A DNA stretch of 64,000 bases. Origin: Brucella anthropi ATCC 49188. Lineage in GTDB: Bacteria; Pseudomonadota; Alphaproteobacteria; Rhizobiales; Rhizobiaceae. Each line of letters begins with the position of its first letter. Positions within the stretch are counted from its first letter, which is position 1. Made by a program: the position numbers and the translations under genes. The stretch is from the NCBI RefSeq assembly GCF_000017405.1, contig NC_009667.1:2218001-2282000 (forward strand), read 5' to 3'. Shown piece after piece: positions 43,990-53,342 of the stretch. The notes beneath the pieces are model-generated. The model had not been told where the DNA came from, made no database searches, and was given only the letters and a program-made list of their open reading frames with translations.

Positions 43990-45966
43990 TTAGCCACCAT
44001 TCTTGAGGCGGAGCAGATCGGGCGGGGTCGCCTCTTCCACCAGCCGTGCGATGGCTTCATCGAGCGTCATGGATTCCTGATCGCGCGAACCGAGACGGCG
44101 CATATTGACCGTGTTTTCTTCGGCTTCGCGCTTGCCGCAGACGAGGATCACCGGAACCTTCTGCAAGGAATGCTCACGAACCTTGTAGTTGATCTTCTCG
44201 TTGCGCAGATCGGTCGAGACCTGCAGTCCGGCGGCTTTCAGCTTTGCCGCAGCCTGCGCCGCATATTCGTCGGCATCCGAGGTGATCGTGGCGACGACAA
44301 CCTGCACCGGAGCAAACCACAACGGCATGTGACCGGCGAAGTTCTCGATCAGGATGCCGAGGAAGCGTTCCATCGAGCCGCAGATCGCGCGGTGGATCAT
44401 CACCGGCTGGCGCTTTTCAGAATCCTTGTCGATATAGAAGGCGCCGAAGCGTTCCGGCAGGTTGAAGTCCACCTGCGTCGTGCCGCACTGCCATTCACGA
44501 CCGATGGCGTCCTTCAGCGTATATTCGAACTTAGGACCGTAGAACGCACCCTCGCCCGGCAAAATGCCGGTCTTGATGTTGTTAGACTGCTGCTGGATCT
44601 TTTCCAGCACCGACATCATCACGCTTTCGGCACGATCCCAGAGCTCATCCGAGCCTACGCGCTTTTCAGGACGGGTCGACAGCTTGATGGTGATCTCTTC
44701 GAAACCGAAATCCTTGTAGACCGACAGGATCAGGTCATTGATGCGCAGGCATTCGGCAGCCATCTGCTCTTCCGTGCAGAAGATGTGCGCATCGTCCTGC
44801 GTAAAGCCGCGCACGCGCATCAGGCCATGCAACGCGCCTGACGGCTCGTAGCGGTGCACATTACCGAATTCCGCAAGCTTGATCGGCAGGTCGCGATAGG
44901 ACTTGAGGCCATGCTTGAAGATCATGACATGGCCGGGACAGTTCATCGGCTTCAGCGCAAAGACCCGATCGTCATCGGTTTCGTCACCGGCAACGGTTAC
45001 CTTGAACATGTTGTCGCGATACCAGCCCCAGTGGCCCGAAGTTTCCCAAAGCGACTTGTCGAGCACCTGCGGCGCGTTCACTTCCTGATAGCCATGGCTG
45101 TCGAGGCGGCGACGCATATAACTCACCAGATTCTGGAACATCTTCCAGCCCTTGGCGTGCCAGAACACAACGCCCGGTCCCTCTTCCTGGAAATGGAACA
45201 GGTCCATTTCACGGCCAAGGCGGCGATGATCGCGCTTTTCGGCTTCTTCAAGCATATGGAGATAGGCTTGAAGATCGTTGTCGTTGGCGAAAGCCGTGCC
45301 GTAGATGCGGGTCAGCATCGGATTGTTGGAATCACCGCGCCAGTAAGCCCCGGCAACCTTCATGAGCTTGAAGGAATTGCCGATCTGGCCGGTTGAAGCC
45401 ATGTGCGGGCCACGGCAGAGGTCGAACCAGTCGCCCTGATAATAAATCTTGAGGTCCTGTCCGGCAGGAATGGCTTCCACCAGCTCGACCTTGTAGTTCT
45501 CGCCCTTGTCGGCAAAAACCTGCTTGGCTTTTTCACGCGACCAGACTTCCTTGGTGAAAGGCTTGTTGCGCTGAATGATCTCGCGCATCTTCTTTTCGAT
45601 CACCGGAAGATCGTCGGGCGTGAACGGTTCATTACGCGCAAAGTCGTAGTAGAAGCCGTTCTCGATCACGGGGCCAATGGTAACCTGCGTGCCCGGAAAA
45701 AGCTCCTGCACGGCTTCTGCCAGTACGTGCGCCGTATCGTGACGAATGAGTTCGAGCGCGCGCGGGTCTTCGCGGGTCAGAATCTCAATCTTGCCGGAAG
45801 CGCCGAGAGGATCGGAAAGATCGCGCACGGTGCCATCGACGGCATAGGCAACAGCTTTTTTGGCGAGAGATTTGGAAATCGATTCCGCGAGGCCCGCGCC
45901 GGTCATCGACGCATCGTATTCACGCACAGAGCCATCGGGAAATTGCATGGAAACGGTATTCGACAT
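43990..45966 (-). CDS. thrS: Threonyl-tRNA synthetase
   Basis: 658 residues from the ATG at 45966 (an ATG three codons earlier at 45975 is possible). Charges tRNA(Thr). Domains: N-terminal TGS-like ([20 protein letters not shown] region), editing domain with [11 protein letters not shown] (HxxxH near residue 75), then the class II catalytic core with [11 protein letters not shown] and [21 protein letters not shown] (20 residues from YEPS), and a C-terminal anticodon-binding domain ([33 protein letters not shown]). A monocistronic housekeeping gene. Confidence 0.97.
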   Translation of the reverse strand: MSNTVSMQFPDGSVREYDASMTGAGLAESISKSLAKKAVAYAVDGTVRDLSDPLGASGKIEILTREDPRALELIRHDTAHVLAEAVQELFPGTQVTIGPVIENGFYYDFARNEPFTPDDLPVIEKKMREIIQRNKPFTKEVWSREKAKQVFADKGENYKVELVEAIPAGQDLKIYYQGDWFDLCRGPHMASTGQIGNSFKLMKVAGAYWRGDSNNPMLTRIYGTAFANDNDLQAYLHMLEEAEKRDHRRLGREMDLFHFQEEGPGVVFWHAKGWKMFQNLVSYMRRRLDSHGYQEVNAPQVLDKSLWETSGHWGWYRDNMFKVTVAGDETDDDRVFALKPMNCPGHVMIFKHGLKSYRDLPIKLAEFGNVHRYEPSGALHGLMRVRGFTQDDAHIFCTEEQMAAECLRINDLILSVYKDFGFEEITIKLSTRPEKRVGSDELWDRAESVMMSVLEKIQQQSNNIKTGILPGEGAFYGPKFEYTLKDAIGREWQCGTTQVDFNLPERFGAFYIDKDSEKRQPVMIHRAICGSMERFLGILIENFAGHMPLWFAPVQVVVATITSDADEYAAQAAAKLKAAGLQVSTDLRNEKINYKVREHSLQKVPVILVCGKREAEENTVNMRRLGSRDQESMTLDEAIARLVEEATPPDLLRLKNGG

Positions 45967-46116
45967 TCTGATCATCCTTATCCAGTCCCGCCAACGATTG
46001 CGGGTGGGTTCATGCGTATGAAAATGAAGGTTGGGTTCTAGTCTTTTTTGCCCAGCCAGTAAAGCGCGACAGACTGACAGCGTCAGGTCGCGCTCATCTG
46101 TGCAATTGAAATGAAA

Positions 46117-47331
46117 TCAGTTCCGAATCGGGAGGCAGTCGATCTTCTGCTGCTTCAACTGCGAGCATGCTTTTTCGGCGGATGCAGAGTCCTTGAAACC
46201 GGAAAAACGCGCACGATAGACCTTGCGGCGCTTTTCTGCAGGCGAAATTTCAGCTTTCAGGCCCGGTGCGACTTTGTCGACCGCCGGACGATATTTGGCC
46301 AGCAGCTCCTTGGCACCGGAAAGTGTCGGTGGAGCGCCGAGCTGAATCGTCCAGGCCGATGCTCCAGCGGCTGAGGCGATCAGGAAGCCACCGTCGCCCT
46401 GCTCGATACGGGAATCGTCGATCAGGTCTGCTACTGCGTCTGCTTTCGGCTGGGCCGGAGCTGCCTGTTTGGCGACAGGCTGCGGCTTTGCCATTGCAAC
46501 GAGCTGCCCCGTGGCCTCAGTGCCTTCCGTGCCGAACCGGGTGAGCAGTTTCGCCATCTGGTCGTCGCGCTGCCGCGCCGATCCTGCCCCCAGTACGACA
46601 CCGACAAGGTGCTTGTCGTTGATGACGGCTGAGGAAACGAGGTTGTAGCCGGATACATCCGTATAGCCGGTCTTGATGCCATCGACGCCCTGATAGCGAT
46701 ACATCAGATTGTTGTGGCCGTTGCGAACACGGTCGCGGAAAGTGAAGGAGCGCTGCGAGAACAGCTCATATTGTTCCGGAAAGTCACGGCGGAGCGACAT
46801 GCCAAGCACGGCCATATCACGCGCTGTGGTCAGCTGGGTTGACTTCGCGGTCAGTCCCGACGGATTGACGAAGAAAGTGCTCTTCATGCCGATCTGGCGC
46901 GCACGCTGCGTCATCAACCGGCCAAAAGCCGCTTCCGATCCGGCGATATATTCGCCCATGACCGTCGCCGCATCATTGGCCGAGACAATAATCATGCCGT
47001 TGATAGCGTCACGGACGGTAATCGTCTCACCCGGCTTCAGCCAGAGCTTCATGCGAACCTTTGCAGCCGCATTTTTCGACACAGGCATTGCATCGTCCCA
47101 ATGCAGCCTGCCGGTCTTGAGACCTTCAAAGGCGAGATAGAGCGTCATCATCTTGGCCAGTGAAGCTGGTGCGCGCTGCACATTCGCATCGTCCTGACCA
47201 AGGATTCGCCCGCTATCGGCGTCGAACACAACCCAAGACGTATTCGCCATCGCCGCAGACGTACAAAGCACACTCGCACCGAGCGCTAAGGATGCAATGA
47301 GACGTGAAAGACGGGACGATGATTTCAGCAT
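46117..47331 (-). CDS. D-alanyl-D-alanine carboxypeptidase with C-terminal SPOR domain
   Basis: 404 residues. A signal peptide (cleavage near AAMA at about residue 29) directs a periplasmic penicillin-binding protein of the PBP5/DacA type: SLAK (SxxK, APASLAKMM), SAND (SxN) and GIKTGYTD (KTG). After an Ala/Pro/Gln linker, the last 85 residues form a SPOR domain (WTIQLGAPPTLSGAKELL, then VYRARFSGFKDSASAEKAC), which binds denuded septal peptidoglycan. It therefore trims pentapeptides, probably at the division site. The SPOR fusion is typical of Rhizobiales. Confidence 0.92.
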   Translation of the reverse strand: MLKSSSRLSRLIASLALGASVLCTSAAMANTSWVVFDADSGRILGQDDANVQRAPASLAKMMTLYLAFEGLKTGRLHWDDAMPVSKNAAAKVRMKLWLKPGETITVRDAINGMIIVSANDAATVMGEYIAGSEAAFGRLMTQRARQIGMKSTFFVNPSGLTAKSTQLTTARDMAVLGMSLRRDFPEQYELFSQRSFTFRDRVRNGHNNLMYRYQGVDGIKTGYTDVSGYNLVSSAVINDKHLVGVVLGAGSARQRDDQMAKLLTRFGTEGTEATGQLVAMAKPQPVAKQAAPAQPKADAVADLIDDSRIEQGDGGFLIASAAGASAWTIQLGAPPTLSGAKELLAKYRPAVDKVAPGLKAEISPAEKRRKVYRARFSGFKDSASAEKACSQLKQQKIDCLPIRN

Positions 47332-47537
47332 AACAGCTCACAGGAATAGGGACGCCGGGGGGACATGCAGGCAAATTGCGGCCCGAAAAAGACCACAGCA
47401 CTGCCTTAAATTCCAATTCTCAATGAAACGTTGATATCCTTAATGAATTATAATCAGCTAACAAAAAACTGTCAGAATTCACAGCTGGGGGTAATTCGGG
47501 GAAACCGGGAGACGGCTTTGATAAAGCGCATCGCGCT

Positions 47538-47897
47538 CTAAGATGCCGAGCAGCGCCAATACCGCCAGGGCAGATACCATTTGAGATCACTGGAGAGTGC
47601 ACGCGGCACCGGATCGAAACCGTGGGTTCCGAACGGCCCGCAACGCACGACGCGAAAAAGCCCCATCCATCCGCCGCTCCACAGGCCGTGGCGAGCAATG
47701 GCTTCATAGGCATATTCGGAACAGGTCGGCAGATGGCGGCAGGAATTGCCGATGAGAGACGACAATGTCACCTGATAAAAGCGCACGAACGAAGTGCCGA
47801 TTACTCTTCCGGGTGTCTTGCGCCACGGATCTGTAAAATTCCGGCTATAGCGCTTTGGTGCGCCCTCGCCTGCGCGATTCTTGCCGCAAGAGCACAT
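47538..47897 (-). CDS. yidD: Membrane protein insertion efficiency factor YidD
   Basis: 119 residues from the ATG at 47897, with a basic N-terminal part. The YidD signature is clear: FYQVTLSSLIGNSCRHLPTCSEYAYEAI (core SCRHLPTCSEYAYEAI) and RVVRCGPFGTHGFDPVP. The short protein aids YidC-dependent insertion at the inner membrane. Its start overlaps the stop of the IscU-like gene by one base (TGATG), so the two are translationally coupled. The long N-terminal extension before the conserved core is unusual but seen in Rhizobiales. Confidence 0.92.
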   Translation of the reverse strand: MCSCGKNRAGEGAPKRYSRNFTDPWRKTPGRVIGTSFVRFYQVTLSSLIGNSCRHLPTCSEYAYEAIARHGLWSGGWMGLFRVVRCGPFGTHGFDPVPRALSSDLKWYLPWRYWRCSAS

Positions 47898-48337
47898 CAG
47901 GCAGCTTTGGCCTTTTCCTCGATTTGCCGGATGCAATCGACAACCGCATCGAATGTAAGCAGCGTGGAGGCGTGGCGAGCCCTGTATTCGCGGACAGGTT
48001 CGAAATATTTCAGGTCGGCAAAACGCCCTTCCGGCGCCGGACCTTCTTCCTTCAGCATCTTGTACATTTCATCGCGGACGGCTTTCAGTTCCTCTGCGGA
48101 AGCGCCGATGATATTGCGCGCCATCACGGACGAAGAAGCCTGCCCAAGTGCGCAGGCTTTCACCTCATGTGCGAAATCCGTCACAATGCCGTCAGCCATT
48201 TTCAGGTAGACGGTAACAGTCGATCCGCACAGTTTGGAATGCACTTTGGCAACGGCATCGGGCTCAGGAAGGCGTCCCAGACGCTCCATGTTTCCAGCGA
48301 ATTCCAGAATACGTTTGTTATAAATATCATCGATCAT
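47897..48337 (-). CDS. Iron-sulfur cluster assembly scaffold protein, IscU/SufU-like
   Basis: 146 residues from the ATG at 48337. IscU-like fold: N-terminal IYNKRILEFAGNMERLG, then KLCGSTVTVYLKMADG (first cysteine), VKACALGQASSSVMARNI (second, with the CALGQAS pattern) and VDCIRQIEEK near the C-terminus (third). The three Cys bind the nascent cluster. It is not next to other isc/suf genes; its partner here is yidD, coupled by a TGATG overlap. The role might be a specialised scaffold. Confidence 0.88.
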   Translation of the reverse strand: MIDDIYNKRILEFAGNMERLGRLPEPDAVAKVHSKLCGSTVTVYLKMADGIVTDFAHEVKACALGQASSSVMARNIIGASAEELKAVRDEMYKMLKEEGPAPEGRFADLKYFEPVREYRARHASTLLTFDAVVDCIRQIEEKAKAA

Positions 48338-48597
48338 GGAGGCGAACCTTCCGCAGTGCCGGAGAAAAACATAATTTTGTCGTCCGACTGCGGTTTGAAG
48401 TTGCAATTTAATGTCTATATAATAGGCAGGTAGCGTCTGCGCTATGGGTAACATTAGCACAGACCCGGGGGCAGTCGCACGAAAACCTGTCCGGTGGCCT
48501 CAAGCGCCGGATCAATACATCGCCCGCTCGCAAAGCGCATCGTTGTATTGTCCGTTTAACTCGTCTCCTCCTTGAAGGAGACTACTGGAGAATACTG

Positions 48598-49239
48598 ATG
48601 GACGCTCGCATCCTCAAAGAAGATGACGAATCCGGCCTGCCGAACAAGCAGGCAGATGTAACTCTTTTGCATGGCAAGCCGACGCAGGCCGATGCAGAAG
48701 CAGCCGTACGCACGCTTTTGCTTTGGGCCGGAGACGACCCGGAGCGTGAAGGTCTTCTGGAAACGCCGAAGCGCGTTGCCAAGGCCTATAAGGAACTGTT
48801 CGCAGGTTATACGGAAAGCCCGGAAGAAGTTCTCGGCACAGTGTTCGAGGAAGTCGGTGGCTATAACGATCTTGTCCTCGTGAAGGACATTTCGTTCCAT
48901 TCGCATTGCGAGCACCATATGGTGCCGATCATTGGCAAGGCGCACGTCGCCTATCTGCCTGATCACAAGGTGGTTGGCCTTTCCAAGATTGCCCGCGTCG
49001 TGGATATTTTCGCGCGCCGCCTGCAGACACAGGAAAGCATCACCGCACAAATCGCCGATAGCATCCAGCGCATTTTGAAGCCGCGTGGCGTCGCCGTCAT
49101 GATCGAGGCCGAGCACATGTGTATGGCCATGCGCGGCATCCGCAAGCAGGGTTCGACGACCATCACCACCACTTTTACCGGCGAAATGCAGGTGAATGCG
49201 GAGGAACAGGTTCGCTTCATGACCCTGACCCGCAGATAA
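48598..49239 (+). CDS. folE: GTP cyclohydrolase I
   Basis: 213 residues. It converts GTP to dihydroneopterin triphosphate, the first step of folate synthesis. The zinc-site motif [20 protein letters not shown] (with Cys and two His), [20 protein letters not shown] and [17 protein letters not shown] (second Cys) are intact. The 24-residue N-terminal extension is typical of alphaproteobacteria. The hisI gene starts 10 bp after its stop, so folE and hisI form an operon. A GGAG ribosome site precedes the ATG. Confidence 0.95.
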   Translation: MDARILKEDDESGLPNKQADVTLLHGKPTQADAEAAVRTLLLWAGDDPEREGLLETPKRVAKAYKELFAGYTESPEEVLGTVFEEVGGYNDLVLVKDISFHSHCEHHMVPIIGKAHVAYLPDHKVVGLSKIARVVDIFARRLQTQESITAQIADSIQRILKPRGVAVMIEAEHMCMAMRGIRKQGSTTITTTFTGEMQVNAEEQVRFMTLTRR

Positions 49240-49249
49240 GCGGCAGACT

Positions 49250-49675
49250 ATGAGCTTCTTTCCTGCCCAGCCTTCCGACAAGAAGGCCATCGAAGAAGGT
49301 GCGGCATTCATGCCGCGATTCGATGCATCGGGGCTGATCACTGCCGTCGTAACCGATGCGCGTGACGGCGAGTTACTGATGGTCGCCCATATGAATGAGG
49401 AAGCCTTGCGCCTTACCCTCGAAACGGGAATTGCGCATTACTGGTCTCGTTCGCGCGGCAAGCTCTGGAAGAAGGGCGAGACGTCGGGCAATCTGCAAAG
49501 CGTTGTCGAGTTGCGCACGGATTGCGACCAGGATGCGCTTTGGCTGAAAGTGCGCGTCGCCGGTGACGGGCCGACCTGCCATACAGGCCGCCGCTCCTGC
49601 TTCTATCGGCAGGTTGTTGCCGAGAACGGCGATATATCGCTGGCTATTGAAGGCGCTTGCGATCACGAGCATTAA
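49250..49675 (+). CDS. hisI: Phosphoribosyl-AMP cyclohydrolase
   Basis: 141 residues, cyclohydrolase only (no HisE fusion), as in most alphaproteobacteria. It opens the adenine ring of PR-AMP in histidine synthesis. Metal-binding and catalytic signatures: [28 protein letters not shown] and [11 protein letters not shown]. It is separate from the other his genes but coupled to folE; both act on purine ring-opening chemistry. A hairpin follows at 49694-49720. Confidence 0.95.
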   Translation: MSFFPAQPSDKKAIEEGAAFMPRFDASGLITAVVTDARDGELLMVAHMNEEALRLTLETGIAHYWSRSRGKLWKKGETSGNLQSVVELRTDCDQDALWLKVRVAGDGPTCHTGRRSCFYRQVVAENGDISLAIEGACDHEH

Positions 49676-49693
49676 TCTTGGTCAAAAGGATGT

Positions 49694-49720
49694 GATGGCG
49701 CGAATATGAGTCGCGCCATC
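49694..49720 (+). terminator. Hairpin after hisI
   Basis: GATGGCGCGA pairs with TCGCGCCATC (49711-49720) around ATATGAG, a 10-bp perfect stem 18 bp after the hisI stop. The tail is AATTCGCAGCATTTATTC, so the U-run is weak. Confidence 0.6.
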
Positions 49721-49887
49721 AATTCGCAGCATTTATTCTTTGGATACTATGTTTCGCTAATCTGAAGCGGTTCCATTCAAACGGAGTTGTCGGAATCGTT
49801 TTAGCCATTTGTCTGGGCATTTCCTGACGCAAACCGCTTGAGTCTTTTGTCGGAAATGCTCCAAATCGAGACGAAGAGGTATCCATC

Positions 49888-50835
49888 GTGATGCTTGCAT
49901 GGGGGCAGAGGCGGAAGGCTGCGAATAACGACCTTGCACCGCCGGCAGAAGAAATCGTTGAAAAACCTGAAATCAAGCGTGAGCCGCGCCGGATAGCCTT
50001 GGCGTTGGGCGGCGGAGCTGCGCGTGGTTGGGCACATATCGGCGTTCTGCGCGCGCTGGACGAAGCCAATATCGATATCGAGATGATTGCCGGAACTTCC
50101 ATCGGCGCGCTTGTCGGTGGCTGTTATCTGGCCGGAAAGCTCGATGAACTGGAAGATTTCGCCCGCAGCCTCACACGGCGACGCATGTTCAATCTTCTCG
50201 ACATCACCTTTCGCGGCAGCGGGCTGTTCGGCGGAATGAAACTCGATGGTCGCCTGCGCGAGCATCTGGACGGGCTGCGCATCGAGGAACTGGACCGTCC
50301 CTTCGTTGCCATCTGCACCGAATTACGCACCGGTCACGAAATCTGGCTGTCATCTGGCCCGCTTATTGATGCTATGCGTGCTTCCTATGCCCTGCCCGGT
50401 GTTTTCGAGCCCGTACGCTGGCAGGAGCGTGTTCTGGTCGATGGCGCATTGGTCAATCCAGTTCCCGTATCCGTGTGCCGCGCTTACGAGCAGCGCCTCG
50501 TTCTGGCAGTCAACTTGCATTACGACCAGTATGGTCGCGCTGCAGTCATCAAACATGCGCAATCACGCCAGGAAGGTCTGGCTGAGGCAATTCATGGTGA
50601 GAAGGAAGCGCGCCTTGGCATTACGGGCGTGATGATGGAAGCTTTCAACATTATTCAGGACCGCATCTCGCGAGCCCGCATGGCGGGCGATCCACCGGAT
50701 GTCACGCTTATGCCGATTGTGGGACAGATCGGGCTTGCCGATTTCCATCGCGCATCCGAGGCAATCGACGCCGGATATACGGAAACGCTGAAGCGTCTTG
50801 AGGATATCAAGCGCTTGCAGGGCATCGCCGGGTAA
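49888..50835 (+). CDS. Patatin-like phospholipase, RssA type
   Basis: 315 residues. The patatin fold is shown by the oxyanion loop LALGGGAARGWAHIGVL (GGGxxRG), the nucleophile elbow GTSIG in IAGTSIGALVGGCY, and the catalytic dyad DGA in VLVDGALVNPVPV. A predicted cytoplasmic or inner-membrane lipid acyl hydrolase. The N-terminal 35 residues are polar; an upstream AAGAGG-like ribosome site supports the ATG at 49888. Confidence 0.9.
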   Translation: MMLAWGQRRKAANNDLAPPAEEIVEKPEIKREPRRIALALGGGAARGWAHIGVLRALDEANIDIEMIAGTSIGALVGGCYLAGKLDELEDFARSLTRRRMFNLLDITFRGSGLFGGMKLDGRLREHLDGLRIEELDRPFVAICTELRTGHEIWLSSGPLIDAMRASYALPGVFEPVRWQERVLVDGALVNPVPVSVCRAYEQRLVLAVNLHYDQYGRAAVIKHAQSRQEGLAEAIHGEKEARLGITGVMMEAFNIIQDRISRARMAGDPPDVTLMPIVGQIGLADFHRASEAIDAGYTETLKRLEDIKRLQGIAG

Positions 50836-51140
50836 TTTTTTGGCGATTGAGGCGAATCCGAATGAATCGGATTCGTCGGATTCGCTCTTGTTGCCCCTAG
50901 CAGCCCTTTGTTCCACCGCTACACTCTCGTTCGGTGACGTTTTTCGGATTTTTTTTAAGTTTGTGGAAGCCTTTGAAAAAGCCCGGAAATTCAGGGTTTC
51001 AATGATGTTTTCAATGATTGGGCGCCGGCTTTTTCACATTCTTTTTCAAAAAGATTGCCGGAAGATGCAGATGGGGCTTGTGCACCCCAAAGTGATTTGC
51101 TAAATGCCCACTCGCCGACGGAGTTCGGCTCCTACCACGG
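50836..51140. other. Gap before the tRNA-Leu(GAG) island
   Basis: 305 bp. An 8-bp inverted repeat (50853-50860 with 50868-50875, 7-nt loop) lies just after the lipase stop and may form part of its terminator. The rest holds the tRNA promoter; no gene was seen. Confidence 0.45.
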
Positions 51141-51225
51141 GCGGTCGTGGCGGAATTGGTAGACGCGCAGCGTTGAGGTCGCTGTGGGGCAACCCGTGGA
51201 AGTTCGAGTCTTCTCGACCGCACCA
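51141..51225 (+). tRNA. tRNA-Leu (anticodon GAG), island integration site
   Basis: 85 nt. Acceptor stem GCGGTCG pairs with CGACCGC, the 3' CCA is encoded, and a class II variable arm is present. The anticodon loop TTGAGGT gives GAG (reads CUC). Its last 19 nt and one following base (51207-51226) are repeated exactly at 61131-61150, the far end of the island; the integrase therefore kept the tRNA whole by replacing its 3' end. Confidence 0.96.
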
Positions 51226-51226
51226 T
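51207..51226 (+). repeat. Left attachment site (attL), 20-bp direct repeat
   Basis: agtcttctcgaccgcaccat; covers the T-arm end, acceptor strand and CCA of tRNA-Leu(GAG). It is identical to 61131-61150, and the bases on both sides of the two copies differ, so the repeat is exactly 20 bp. Confidence 0.92.
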
Positions 51227-51291
51227 TTACCACTGTTTAGCAGTGTTTTTCTCCAAGAATATCAGTGCCTTAGTTTTTGAGGTGTCCTACA

Positions 51292-52185
51292 TTAAGACCA
51301 TGCGTGGGACACATTTACTCGTTCCACGGCGCCAAGAGCCAGCTTCCAGCGCTCGACTCTCCGGGTATAAACCTCTGAAGTTTTTGCTTCGGAATGGCCA
51401 AGAATCGCCATGATCTCGTATTGGCTGCAACCCTGTTCAGCCAACAATTCCGCCAGTCCCTTGCGAACACCATGAGCCGACAGAAGCGGTAGATCAGCAT
51501 CCTTGCACCATCGCTTAAACATCGCGGACATACTATCCCCGCTTGCGAATGGTTTGCCCCCGCGACCGAGAACGTATGTGCCGCCCTGAACCGTCGGCGT
51601 GCAGGTTGCCGTCTTCAGGGCGGGTAGAAGTGGGACGGAAACCTCAGACGATCCCTTCTTGCTCGGCTGCCAGCGAACTGCCTCAATGCCCTCTATGACG
51701 CATTCATTCTTTCGGCCGAGCACGGCGAGATCTTCAATACGGCATCCAGTCCATAGCAGGACGGACATGGCAACGTGCGCTTTGCTCCCGGGCTTATGCT
51801 TGGCGAAGAACTTTTTGACGTCGTCGGCCTTCCACGGTATGGCGCCATCTCCCTTGATGTAAACTTTATCGATGCCCTTGGCGGGATTGCTGCTTACGAG
51901 ATTCCGCTTCTTCGCCCAATCATACATAACGCCGACGGCTTCGATAAAGGCGTCGGCTTGGGCTGGCGTCGAGCCCATCTTATCCTGCATCTCGATTAGC
52001 TTTTCCTGCGGGATGAGCATAACGCGATCGGGGTTTTCAATCAGGCGATTGAGCAAGTTGCGTTTCTTTTTCAAAGTCTTGCCGCTAGAAGTTCCAGCAA
52101 CGACACTCGCTTCGAGATATTCAAGGTAGCTGGACACCAACCAGCTGATCGATTTCGGTTTGGCAACCTCAGATGCTTTCTGCAT
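51292..52185 (-). CDS. int: Tyrosine-type site-specific integrase
   Basis: 297 residues. An N-terminal SAM-like DNA-binding domain (about 10-105) and a phage-integrase catalytic domain. Catalytic residues are recognisable: LLWTGCRIEDLAVLG (first Arg), LSAHGVRKGLAELL (HxxR) and LGHSEAKTSEVYTRRVE (His then the Tyr nucleophile). The gene ends 66 bp from attL and reads toward the tRNA, the usual placement for an integrase that uses this tRNA end. It probably excises and integrates the island. Confidence 0.93.
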   Translation of the reverse strand: MQKASEVAKPKSISWLVSSYLEYLEASVVAGTSSGKTLKKKRNLLNRLIENPDRVMLIPQEKLIEMQDKMGSTPAQADAFIEAVGVMYDWAKKRNLVSSNPAKGIDKVYIKGDGAIPWKADDVKKFFAKHKPGSKAHVAMSVLLWTGCRIEDLAVLGRKNECVIEGIEAVRWQPSKKGSSEVSVPLLPALKTATCTPTVQGGTYVLGRGGKPFASGDSMSAMFKRWCKDADLPLLSAHGVRKGLAELLAEQGCSQYEIMAILGHSEAKTSEVYTRRVERWKLALGAVERVNVSHAWS

Positions 52186-52261
52186 CGGCTTCGGTTGACC
52201 GTTTACCCCGTCGTCGGCGAGTTAGCGCCGTACGAAGAGGCTCCAAAGGCTGGAGGCGGGA

Positions 52262-52501
52262 GTGCTTGAAACACTTCTATCGGCGTTGGCTGGGATGTTG
52301 GTCTCGTTGATCCGAGACCTGATCAAAGATTGGCGCTATGAGCGCAGTCTGAAGGATCTCGGCCGCGCTGAAGCCATTGGCGAAATTTCAAAGCAGCTGC
52401 AGGATAAGGCTGATGAGCAACATGAGAACGACATGGTCGATAGGGGCGGTGCTTCTGATGTCGCTCGCAGGCTGCGTGACCGTATCGGGACCGCAAACTG
52501 A
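52262..52501 (+). CDS. Possible phage inner-membrane spanin (Rz-like)
   Basis: 79 residues from a GTG at 52262 preceded by GGAGGCGGG. It has one N-terminal hydrophobic helix (LLSALAGMLVSLIRDLI), then a charged helical region likely to coil (RYERSLKDLGRAEAIGEISK), ending near GASDVARRLRDRIG. The lipoprotein gene below starts inside it in another frame, an arrangement typical of Rz/Rz1 pairs of tailed phages, which fuse inner and outer membrane at lysis. The family is inferred from architecture only. Confidence 0.5.
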   Translation: MLETLLSALAGMLVSLIRDLIKDWRYERSLKDLGRAEAIGEISKQLQDKADEQHENDMVDRGGASDVARRLRDRIGTAN

Positions 52502-52658
52502 ATTGGCGATGGGGCTGGTATGCCCTGCCCCGACGCCGACCGCCAGGCAAAAGGCAATCCTCGATTATCTCGTTAAGGCCGCGCCTTCCACGGGGCTCGA
52601 TGTGCTGGCAACAGAATGGAAACGGCTTGACGAAGGTGTGCGAAAGGCGCGGGAATAA
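52422..52658 (+). CDS. Possible phage outer-membrane spanin lipoprotein (Rz1-like)
   Basis: 78 residues from the ATG at 52422 (an ATG at 52413 also fits). It begins MRTTWSIGAVLLMSLAGC, a lipoprotein signal with lipobox LAGC, so Cys18 would be lipidated. The mature part includes CPAPTPTARQKAILDYL. It is nested out of frame in the preceding gene for its first 80 bp and continues beyond it, like an Rz/Rz1 pair. The first ORF alone would not explain this well-formed lipobox. Confidence 0.55.
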   Translation: MRTTWSIGAVLLMSLAGCVTVSGPQTELAMGLVCPAPTPTARQKAILDYLVKAAPSTGLDVLATEWKRLDEGVRKARE

Positions 52659-52681
52659 TAGGCGAATTTTTTAAAGAGCAA

Positions 52682-52963
52682 ATGGGTTTTATCTTGGCAA
52701 CTGCCGGGGGATTGATCGTCTCAGTCTTGTCGTCTGAGCGCCACTCATTCGTTGTTGCAATGACCCGCGTTGCGGCCGGTCTGTTCTGCGCAACTGTTCT
52801 GGCCGATCCGTTTATCGATTTCATGCAGCTCGAGCCGGGAACATACCGAAATGGTGTGGCCGGTCTTTTCGCGATGATGAGTTATGCACTCACGCGTTTC
52901 ACTGCGCACATCGACGGCAACACGCTGCTTGATTTCGTTCGCGCATTAAGAGGTGGAAAATGA
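52682..52963 (+). CDS. Holin-like small membrane protein
   Basis: 93 residues with three hydrophobic segments (MGFILATAGGLIVSVLS, RVAAGLFCATVLADPF, and VAGLFAMMSYALTRF). This size and topology fit phage holins that make inner-membrane pores. It follows the spanin-like pair and overlaps the next gene by ATGA. Read as a remnant of a phage lysis cassette; no endolysin gene is found next to it. Confidence 0.55.
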   Translation: MGFILATAGGLIVSVLSSERHSFVVAMTRVAAGLFCATVLADPFIDFMQLEPGTYRNGVAGLFAMMSYALTRFTAHIDGNTLLDFVRALRGGK

Positions 52964-53163
52964 CCACACCTGCGGAATCTTCACGCATTGGCGACAAGGT
53001 CTTTGGATGGGTAGTGCTCATCGCATTCCTCGTGCACCGTCCTGTGTTTCGATTGATCGAGGACGTAAGCATGACCCGCGAAGAACTTGTAATTCAACTC
53101 GTGCCTAGGGCGATGACCGATACGGCCGCATATGCCTGCCGTGCTTCCCACGCTCCTCCGTAG
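52960..53163 (+). CDS. Small protein of unknown function in the lysis remnant
   Basis: 67 residues, starting in a 4-bp ATGA overlap with the holin-like gene. One central hydrophobic segment (VFGWVVLIAFLVHRPVFRLI) is flanked by polar ends. The overlap supports translation; no family was recognised. It ends 37 bp before the terminator at 53200. Confidence 0.5.
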   Translation: MTTPAESSRIGDKVFGWVVLIAFLVHRPVFRLIEDVSMTREELVIQLVPRAMTDTAAYACRASHAPP

Positions 53164-53199
53164 CGAAGTTTCGATGCCTGAGCATTTTCTTGTAGTGCG

Positions 53200-53229
53200 C
53201 CCCGCAGCTCCGGCTGTGGGGTCTTTTTT
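53200..53229 (+). terminator. Rho-independent terminator after the lysis remnant
   Basis: CCCCGCAG (53200-53207) pairs with CTGTGGGG (53214-53221; one G-T pair) around CTCCGG, then TCTTTTTT. It separates the phage-like genes from the microcin cluster, so the latter must have its own promoter between 53230 and 53342. Confidence 0.85.
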
Positions 53230-53342
53230 GCGTTTAAACCCAGCGATGCAAACCCTCGAAAAGGCAGGCAGTTAATTGCTGTTTTGCAATAAATGTATGC
53301 TTGCTAACGTTTGCGCGTAATTGAAGGTATTAGGAGGAAATT

